Assembly: GCF_040712075.1 (NCBI RefSeq)
Contig: NZ_JBFCVL010000007.1
Location: forward strand, 62,001-126,000
DNA length: 64,000 bases
Source: Fodinicurvata sp. EGI_FJ10296
GTDB lineage: Bacteria > Pseudomonadota > Alphaproteobacteria > DSM-16000 > Inquilinaceae
Direction of reading: 5' to 3'
The translations under genes and the position numbers were made by a program. The notes below the pieces were generated by a model. The model made no database searches, was not told the DNA's origin, and worked only from the letters and a program-made list of their open reading frames with translations. Shown here piece after piece: positions 58,181 to 64,000 of this stretch; positions within the stretch are counted from its first letter, which is position 1; every line of letters begins with the position of its first letter.

Positions 58181-58561
58181 TTATACGGTCTCCTCACGTT
58201 CCCGAACAACGATTGTCAGGTTCGACCATGGCTTCACGATCTTGCCGACACGTCCCCTCGCCCGGGCCCGAAATCGCTTCATGACCAAGCTCTTACCGAC
58301 ATAGGCCTCCGAAACATAGAGCCGATCGACATCCAACTGGTGATTGTTTTCTGCATTGGCGATCGCGGACTCAAGTACCTTCTTAACATCACCTGCGGCG
58401 CGGCGCTTGGAGAAGCTAAGGTCGGTCATCGCACGAGCGGCTTCCTTGCCACGGATAAGACGGGCCACCAAATTGAGCTTGCTTGTACTGCCGCGAATCT
58501 GGCTACCACGGGCTACGGCCTCGCTTTCGCCAACGCGTCGTTCTGCCTTTGGCTTGCCCAT
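58181..58561 (-). CDS. rplV: 50S ribosomal protein L22
   Basis: A 126-residue protein lining the exit tunnel. The N terminus has a charged extension. [11 protein letters not shown] and the C-terminal loop [14 protein letters not shown] (the macrolide-resistance hairpin) are present. Confidence 0.97.
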   Translation of the reverse strand: MGKPKAERRVGESEAVARGSQIRGSTSKLNLVARLIRGKEAARAMTDLSFSKRRAAGDVKKVLESAIANAENNHQLDVDRLYVSEAYVGKSLVMKRFRARARGRVGKIVKPWSNLTIVVREREETV

Positions 58562-58563
58562 CC

Positions 58564-58842
58564 CTACTTCCTCTTCGCCTTCTTGTCCGCCGTGTGCCCG
58601 TAATACGTACGAGTCGGTGCGAACTCACCAAACTTATGGCCGACCATATTCTCGTTCACCAGCACAGGTAGAAATTTGTGACCGTTGTGAACGCCGAAGG
58701 TAAGGCCTACGAAATGCGGCAAAATCGTCGAACGCCGAGACCAAATCTTAATGACCTCGTTGCGGCCGGAATCCCGAGCCGCCTCCGCCTTTTTGAGCAG
58801 ATAACCGTCGACGAACGGCCCCTTCCACACGGAACGCGCCAT
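58564..58842 (-). CDS. rpsS: 30S ribosomal protein S19
   Basis: A 92-residue head protein with [14 protein letters not shown] at the start and [19 protein letters not shown] near the end. It is two bases upstream of rplV. Confidence 0.98.
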   Translation of the reverse strand: MARSVWKGPFVDGYLLKKAEAARDSGRNEVIKIWSRRSTILPHFVGLTFGVHNGHKFLPVLVNENMVGHKFGEFAPTRTYYGHTADKKAKRK

Positions 58843-58854
58843 CTTCCGTCTCCC

Positions 58855-59682
58855 TTACTTCGCCTTGCGCCGACGAACAATGTACTTGTCCGTGGCCTTG
58901 TTGCGTCTGGTCTTGTGGCCTTTAGTGGGTTTGCCCCACGGCGTGACCGGATGTCGACCGCCTGATGTCCGACCCTCACCGCCACCGTGCGGATGGTCGA
59001 TCGGGTTCATGGCAACGCCGCGAACGGACGGCCGTTTGCCAAGCCACCGCTTTCGTCCAGCCTTTCCGAGACTGGTATTCGACTGATCCGGATTTGAAAC
59101 CGCGCCAACCGTCGCCATGCACTCGCCTCTGACCACACGCAGTTCGCCGGAGGCAAGCTTAACCTGCGCATAGCCGGTATCCCGGCCAACAAGTTGAACA
59201 TAGGTTCCGGCGGCGCGAGCGATCTGCCCGCCCTTGCCAGGCTTCATCTCCACGTTGTGAAGAATCGTACCGACCGGAATATTTCTAAGCGGCATCGCGT
59301 TGCCGGGTTTAATATCTGCCCGTTCCGCGGAGATAACCTTATCGCCGACCGAAAGCCGCTGAGGCGCAAGAATATAAGAGACTTCACCGTCACCATACTC
59401 GATGAGCGCGATGTAAGCAGTCCGGTTGGGATCGTATTCGATCCTCTGGACAACTGCTTCGACGCCCTGCTTCCGGCGCTTAAAATCCACCAGCCTGTAT
59501 TTTTGCTTGTGGCCACCGCCGATCCGCCGTGCGGTTACGCGCCCGGTGTTGTTACGGCCACCACTTTTCCCCAAGCCACTCGTCAGCTTCTTAACCGGTT
59601 TGCCCTTATAGACATCCGATCGATCTACAGTGACGAGCTGTCGTCTGCCCGGTGTTACCGGGTTATGCTGTTTCAGCGCCAT
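58855..59682 (-). CDS. rplB: 50S ribosomal protein L2
   Basis: A 275-residue protein near the peptidyl transferase centre. [19 protein letters not shown] and the conserved [16 protein letters not shown] motif with the key His are intact. Confidence 0.98.
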   Translation of the reverse strand: MALKQHNPVTPGRRQLVTVDRSDVYKGKPVKKLTSGLGKSGGRNNTGRVTARRIGGGHKQKYRLVDFKRRKQGVEAVVQRIEYDPNRTAYIALIEYGDGEVSYILAPQRLSVGDKVISAERADIKPGNAMPLRNIPVGTILHNVEMKPGKGGQIARAAGTYVQLVGRDTGYAQVKLASGELRVVRGECMATVGAVSNPDQSNTSLGKAGRKRWLGKRPSVRGVAMNPIDHPHGGGEGRTSGGRHPVTPWGKPTKGHKTRRNKATDKYIVRRRKAK

Positions 59683-59685
59683 GCG

Positions 59686-60012
59686 TCAAACCCCCGTCGT
59701 CACGTCGATGGAATGCCCTTCGGCCAAAGTGACGATCGCTTTCTTCTGATCGGACCTCTTCCCAGAAACGCCCTTAAACCGCTTGGTCTTACCCTTTTGT
59801 ACAAGGGTGTTGACGGCCGTGACCTTTACGTCAAAAAGCGTTTCTATAGCCTGTTTGATCTCGGGCTTGGTTGCTTCGGGCGATACACGAAATGCCACTT
59901 GCCCATGTTCAGACATCACTGTCGATTTTTCAGTGATGATTGGCGATCGGATCACGTCGTACATCCGTTCCCGTGTAATCTTCGGAAACTTGCGAATACC
60001 GTTCGTTTTCAT
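59686..60012 (-). CDS. rplW: 50S ribosomal protein L23
   Basis: A 108-residue exit-tunnel protein that binds trigger factor. [15 protein letters not shown] and the long basic loop are typical. Its ATG overlaps the rplD stop by four bases. Confidence 0.97.
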   Translation of the reverse strand: MKTNGIRKFPKITRERMYDVIRSPIITEKSTVMSEHGQVAFRVSPEATKPEIKQAIETLFDVKVTAVNTLVQKGKTKRFKGVSGKRSDQKKAIVTLAEGHSIDVTTGV

Positions 60013-60629
60013 GACAGACGAGCCTCCAGCTTCTCAACGGCGTCTTTGCTTAAGACGAGCGTTTCGCGACGCAGGATGTCATAAACGTTTGCGCCCTGAC
60101 TCGGCAGAACGTCGATGAACGGAAGGTTCCGAATGGCCAGCGCAAAAGCTCCGTCAATCTCTTCACCGCCGATGAAAATAGCGGATTTGAGCCCGAGCGC
60201 CGCCAACTTTTGCCGCATGGCTGCAGTCTTGTGGCTGTCTGCGGCCAACCGATCCAGGATGAGCACCTGTCCTGCTTTCACCTTGGACGAAAGAGCAGTC
60301 TTCAACGCCAGCGCCCGAACCTTCTTCGGCAGATCGAATCCATGATCGCGCGGAGTCGGTCCGAAGACTACGCCACCACCCCTGAACTGCGCGACGCGAA
60401 GACTGCCGGCGCGAGCCCGTCCGGTACCTTTCTGGCGCCAAGGTTTTTTCGTGGTGCCGGCGACTTCACTGCGACCCTTCACCTTATGGGTGCCAGCCCG
60501 CCGTTTCGCCAATTGCCACCGTACCGCGCGGTGAAGCAGATCCTTCCGGACATCTACACCAAAGACCGCATCGCTCAAGTCGATCTCGCCGGCCTCGGTA
60601 TTGTCGAGAGTTTTGACCGTTACCTTCAT
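60009..60629 (-). CDS. rplD: 50S ribosomal protein L4
   Basis: A 206-residue protein; in E. coli it also represses the S10 operon. It has the [15 protein letters not shown] loop and [14 protein letters not shown] 60629 gives the family start MKVTVKTLD; the open frame upstream is antiparallel extension within rplC. Confidence 0.97.
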   Translation of the reverse strand: MKVTVKTLDNTEAGEIDLSDAVFGVDVRKDLLHRAVRWQLAKRRAGTHKVKGRSEVAGTTKKPWRQKGTGRARAGSLRVAQFRGGGVVFGPTPRDHGFDLPKKVRALALKTALSSKVKAGQVLILDRLAADSHKTAAMRQKLAALGLKSAIFIGGEEIDGAFALAIRNLPFIDVLPSQGANVYDILRRETLVLSKDAVEKLEARLS

Positions 60630-60633
60630 CGTC

Positions 60634-61389
60634 TCAGTTCCCGCTCTCTGTGCCGGCAGCCGACTCGGCAGGTTCGCTGGAACCATCCGATTCACCGGAC
60701 GTGGTGCTTGCCGATGCCTTGCGGACCGCACCGGGGCGAGGAGCCGCATCAGGCAGGGGCCGCTTAACAGCGTCACTTATAAAGACCCAGCCGCCCTCGG
60801 ACCCCGGGACAGCGCCACGAACAAGGACCAGACCCCGTTCCACATCTGTCGACACAACGGAAAGATTCTGAACCGTCACTCGCCGATCACCCATGTGGCC
60901 GGCCATTTTCTTGCCCTTGAAAACCCGGCCCGGATCCTGATTCTGACCCGTCGATCCGTGCGCTCGGTGAGACACAGATACACCGTGCGATGCCCGAAGA
61001 CCGGCGAACCCATGCCGTTTCATCGGACCGGCAAATCCCTTACCGATCGATGTGCCTGTCACATCGACAAACTGGCCTGGAACAAAATGGTCCGCCGTCA
61101 ATTCGTCGCCGACATCCAGCAATTCGTCATCGCCAACCCGGAACTCACAGACTTTCCGCTTTGGCTCGACAAGAGCCTTCGCAAAGTGTCCGCGCATCGG
61201 CTTGCTAACGTTCTTGACCTTCGCTTTGCCTGCGCCGAGTTGAACAGCGGAATAGCCGTCATTTTCGGTACGCCTGACAGCGATCACCTGACATGAATCG
61301 ACTTTAAGAACCGTTACAGGAACATGAACGCCCTCGTCAGTGAAGACGCGCGTCATACCCACTTTTTGCGCAATAATTCCGGAACGCAT
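60634..61389 (-). CDS. rplC: 50S ribosomal protein L3
   Basis: A 251-residue protein near the peptidyl transferase centre. It starts [16 protein letters not shown] and contains [42 protein letters not shown] Ser/Glu/Ala-rich C-terminal tail of about 45 residues lies beyond the usual end. ATG 61389 gives the family start. Confidence 0.97.
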   Translation of the reverse strand: MRSGIIAQKVGMTRVFTDEGVHVPVTVLKVDSCQVIAVRRTENDGYSAVQLGAGKAKVKNVSKPMRGHFAKALVEPKRKVCEFRVGDDELLDVGDELTADHFVPGQFVDVTGTSIGKGFAGPMKRHGFAGLRASHGVSVSHRAHGSTGQNQDPGRVFKGKKMAGHMGDRRVTVQNLSVVSTDVERGLVLVRGAVPGSEGGWVFISDAVKRPLPDAAPRPGAVRKASASTTSGESDGSSEPAESAAGTESGN

Positions 61390-61399
61390 GTCGCCCCCC

Positions 61400-61708
61400 T
61401 TAGAGCTTGATTTCGACATCCACGCCGGCCGCAAGGTCGAGCTTCATCAGCGCATCGACCGTCTGCGGCGTCGGATCGACGATGTCGAGCAAACGCTTGT
61501 GGGTGCGGATCTCGAACTGCTCACGCGACTTCTTATCGATGTGCGGCGACCGCAGCACGGTGTAACGCTCCATCCGAGTCGGAAGCGGTATCGGGCCGCG
61601 CACCTGGGCGCCGGTCCGCTTTGCCGTCGAAACGATTTCGGACGTCGACTGGTCCAAGACCCTATGGTCGAACGCTTTCAATCGTATCCTGATATTTTGA
61701 CTGTCCAT
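61400..61708 (-). CDS. rpsJ: 30S ribosomal protein S10
   Basis: A 102-residue head protein that also partners NusB in antitermination. The [14 protein letters not shown] start and [29 protein letters not shown] motif are intact. It heads the S10 operon; the 181-base gap to tuf should hold its promoter and leader. Confidence 0.98.
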   Translation of the reverse strand: MDSQNIRIRLKAFDHRVLDQSTSEIVSTAKRTGAQVRGPIPLPTRMERYTVLRSPHIDKKSREQFEIRTHKRLLDIVDPTPQTVDALMKLDLAAGVDVEIKL

Positions 61709-61848
61709 TACCTGTCCTGGTTTGTCTGTGAGTGCCGAGAGGTCCCCGCCGATTGACCGACGGATACATCGCGAACAGTCGACCTCAAACGAAAATGCAT
61801 GAGGGAAGCCGGCGCCTTATACACGCCGACGTTCCCGCATGCCAGAGC

Positions 61849-61874
61849 AAAAGTCCGTCCCCGCGCAAGCGGGG
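61849..61874 (-). terminator. Candidate terminator after tuf
   Basis: On the reverse strand a six-pair stem (61874-61869 with 61864-61859) has a four-base TTGC loop; TTTT (61852-61849) follows after six bases. It is 16 bases beyond the tuf stop and would separate the str operon from rpsJ. The gap to the T-run is a little long. Confidence 0.5.
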
Positions 61875-61889
61875 CCGAACCAGTAACAC

Positions 61890-63083
61890 TTATTCGACGA
61901 TCGAAGCGACGACGCCGGCGCCAACGGTACGGCCGCCTTCGCGGATTGCGAACCGAAGGCCTTCATCCATCGCGATCGGCGCGATCAGTGTCACTTCCAT
62001 CGACACGTTGTCCCCCGGCATGACCATCTCCGTGCCTTCCGGAAGGGTCACGCTGCCCGTCACGTCCGTCGTTCGGAAATAGAATTGCGGCCGGTAATTC
62101 GAGAAAAACGGCGTGTGGCGACCGCCCTCTTCCTTGGTCAGAATGTACGCTTCGGCCTTGAACTTCGTGTGCGGCGTGATCGAGCCCGGCTTCGCCAGCA
62201 CCTGGCCACGCTCGACATCTTCACGCTTCGTCCCGCGAAGCAGTGCGCCGATGTTGTCCCCCGCCTCGCCGCTGTCCAGCAGCTTGCGGAACATCTCAAC
62301 GCCGGTGCAAACCGTCTTGACCGTCTTGTGAAGGCCGACAATCTCGACCTCTTCACCCACCTTGACGATCCCGCGCTCCACACGCCCCGTCACGACCGTG
62401 CCACGGCCCGAAATCGAAAACACGTCTTCGATCGGCATCAGGAACGGCAGGTCCTTCGGACGCTCAGGCGTCGGTATATACGCGTCGACCTGCTTCATCA
62501 GCTCAAGAATGGCTTCCTTGCCAAGCTTGTCGTCCGTGCCCTCGATCGCCGCCAGCGCCGAACCCTTCACGATCGGAATATCGTCGCCTGGGAAATCATA
62601 CGAACTCAGCAACTCGCGGATTTCCATCTCCACAAGCTCAAGCAGCTCTTCGTCATCCACCTGGTCGCATTTGTTCATGAACACCACCAGACCGGGAACG
62701 CCAACCTGGCGTGCCAGAAGGATGTGCTCACGGGTCTGCGGCATCGGGCCGTCCGCCGCCGAAACCACCAGAATCGCACCGTCCATCTGCGCCGCACCCG
62801 TGATCATGTTCTTCACGTAGTCGGCGTGGCCAGGACAGTCCACATGCGCATAGTGACGCGCATCCGTCTCGTATTCCACATGCGCCGTCGAAATCGTGAT
62901 CCCGCGCGCCTTCTCTTCGGGCGCCTTGTCGATCGCGTCATACGCCAGATAACTGCCGGAACCGGATGACTCGAACAAAACCTTCGTGATCGCCGCCGTC
63001 AGCGTCGTCTTGCCGTGGTCAACGTGACCGATCGTTCCTATGTTCGCATGCGGCTTCGTCCGCTCAAACTTTGCCTTGGCCAT
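61890..63083 (-). CDS. tuf: Elongation factor Tu
   Basis: A 397-residue GTPase that delivers aminoacyl-tRNA. G1 [11 protein letters not shown]3 DCPGHADYV and G4 NKCD are intact, and the C-terminal domain ends [11 protein letters not shown]. It lies 41 bases after fusA. A second tuf copy, common in Proteobacteria, cannot be excluded outside the window. Confidence 0.98.
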   Translation of the reverse strand: MAKAKFERTKPHANIGTIGHVDHGKTTLTAAITKVLFESSGSGSYLAYDAIDKAPEEKARGITISTAHVEYETDARHYAHVDCPGHADYVKNMITGAAQMDGAILVVSAADGPMPQTREHILLARQVGVPGLVVFMNKCDQVDDEELLELVEMEIRELLSSYDFPGDDIPIVKGSALAAIEGTDDKLGKEAILELMKQVDAYIPTPERPKDLPFLMPIEDVFSISGRGTVVTGRVERGIVKVGEEVEIVGLHKTVKTVCTGVEMFRKLLDSGEAGDNIGALLRGTKREDVERGQVLAKPGSITPHTKFKAEAYILTKEEGGRHTPFFSNYRPQFYFRTTDVTGSVTLPEGTEMVMPGDNVSMEVTLIAPIAMDEGLRFAIREGGRTVGAGVVASIVE

Positions 63084-63124
63084 GTTATCAAATTCTCCGT
63101 TCTCAGAATGCCGCTCTTGGACCG

Positions 63125-64000
63125 CTAGGCTAGCTTCGCCTTCACCTCATCGGCGATCGCCTGAGGTACCGGGTCGTAATGGTCAAAGAACATACTGTAT
63201 TGCGCACGCCCCTGTGACATCGAACGCAGGGTGTTCACATACCCGAACATGTTCGCGAGCGGGACCATCGCGTTCACGACATTTGCGTTCCCGCGGTTTT
63301 CCATTCCCGTGACGTTACCGCGCCGGCTGTTCAGATCGCCGATAATGTCACCCATATATTCTTCGGGGGTGACCACCTCGACCCGCATCACAGGCTCGAG
63401 AAGAACCGGCTTCGCCTTGGGAATCCCTTCCCGATAGGCCGCACGGGACGCGATTTCAAAGGCCATGACACTCGAATCGACATCATGATAGGCGCCATCA
63501 ATGAGGGTCACTTTGAAATCGACCATCGGGAAGCCAGCGATCACGCCAGTTTCCTTGGAAGACTCCAACCCATGCTGAACGCCAGGGATGTATTCCTTCG
63601 GCACGGAACCGCCGACGATCTTGCTCTCGAATTTGAAGCCTTCGCTCCGCTCGAGCGGCTCGAACTGCAACTTTATTCGAGCGAATTGACCGGAGCCGCC
63701 AGTTTGCTTCTTGTGCGTGTAATCCACTTCGGCCTTCGCCGAAATTGTCTCACGATAGGCGACCTGCGGCGCACCAACATTCGCGTCAACTTTGAATTCC
63801 CGGCGCATGCGGTCGACGAGAATGTCAAGGTGAAGCTCACCCATTCCCTTGATGACCGTTTGCCCGCTTTCATGGTCAACACTAACGCGGAAAGATGGAT
63901 CCTCCGCCGCCAGCCGTTGAAGAGCCGTCGACATCTTTTCCTGGTCAGCCTTGGATTTGGGTTCCACCGCAACTTCAATAACCGGGTCGGGAAACTCCAT
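63125..64000 (-). CDS. fusA: Elongation factor G, C-terminal part (partial)
   Basis: The last 291 codons of EF-G, covering part of domain III to domain V; the GTPase domain lies outside the window. Motifs are [18 protein letters not shown], the domain IV loop region [10 protein letters not shown] and [10 protein letters not shown](K), and [18 protein letters not shown] near the end. It is followed by tuf, so this is the str operon. Confidence 0.97.
   Translation of the reverse strand: MEFPDPVIEVAVEPKSKADQEKMSTALQRLAAEDPSFRVSVDHESGQTVIKGMGELHLDILVDRMRREFKVDANVGAPQVAYRETISAKAEVDYTHKKQTGGSGQFARIKLQFEPLERSEGFKFESKIVGGSVPKEYIPGVQHGLESSKETGVIAGFPMVDFKVTLIDGAYHDVDSSVMAFEIASRAAYREGIPKAKPVLLEPVMRVEVVTPEEYMGDIIGDLNSRRGNVTGMENRGNANVVNAMVPLANMFGYVNTLRSMSQGRAQYSMFFDHYDPVPQAIADEVKAKLA

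Overview
The window looks like chromosome of a moderately GC-rich alphaproteobacterium, probably Rhodospirillales or a close relative. This is an inference from gene order and family content, because there is no rRNA to read. Supporting markers are the rne / amiC / ponA / prfB block, aroQ-accB-accC-aat, a DUF2155 gene beside mlaD and an NDUFA12-type complex I subunit, an ATP12 chaperone, and an uninterrupted str-S10-spc-alpha ribosomal locus without rpmJ.

Layout. Bases 1-1292: the start of an AraC-type regulator (reverse strand, cut by the window edge) and a membrane-anchored alpha/beta hydrolase. Bases 1310-9626: the most unusual part, a five-gene forward cluster resembling a stripped-down alginate machine. 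It holds an Alg8-type GT2 polymerase, an Alg44-type PilZ/HlyD protein with an intact c-di-GMP motif, an AlgL-like PL5 protein, a very long AlgK-like Sel1 lipoprotein, and a secreted beta-helix protein. The precursor enzyme (algD), the porin (algE) and the acetylation genes are absent here. Two AT-rich stretches, at the start of alg8 and at the end of algL, stand out from the rest. Bases 9648-13713: a reverse operon of glutamine-synthetase-like ligase, aldehyde dehydrogenase and iron alcohol dehydrogenase, suggesting gamma-glutamylated amine or amino-alcohol catabolism. Bases 14032-21380: an HPP-CBS membrane protein, a DrrAB-type ABC exporter, a small membrane protein, a complete TRAP transporter and a DUF938 methyltransferase.

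Bases 21408-31597: core envelope and RNA functions. These are prfB with its programmed +1 frameshift, PBP1A, a periplasmic amidase, a 780-base divergent intergenic region with a perfect 26-bp palindrome, and RNase E with its terminator. Bases 31725-47111: housekeeping genes, including maiA, aroQ-accB-accC-aat, DUF2155-mlaD-NDUFA12, an EamA permease, a DUF1127 protein, a membrane diguanylate cyclase, a MAPEG protein, pccB, a tightly overlapped small-protein/HAD/ATP12 operon, rluC and rarA.

Bases 47196-64000: the reverse-strand ribosomal locus in the order fusA (5' end outside the window), tuf, rpsJ to rplQ, with secY, adk and rpoA inside it and hairpin terminators after tuf and after rplQ. The cyclase at about 40 kb makes the second messenger that the PilZ domain at about 3.4 kb should sense, but nothing in the sequence ties the two together specifically.
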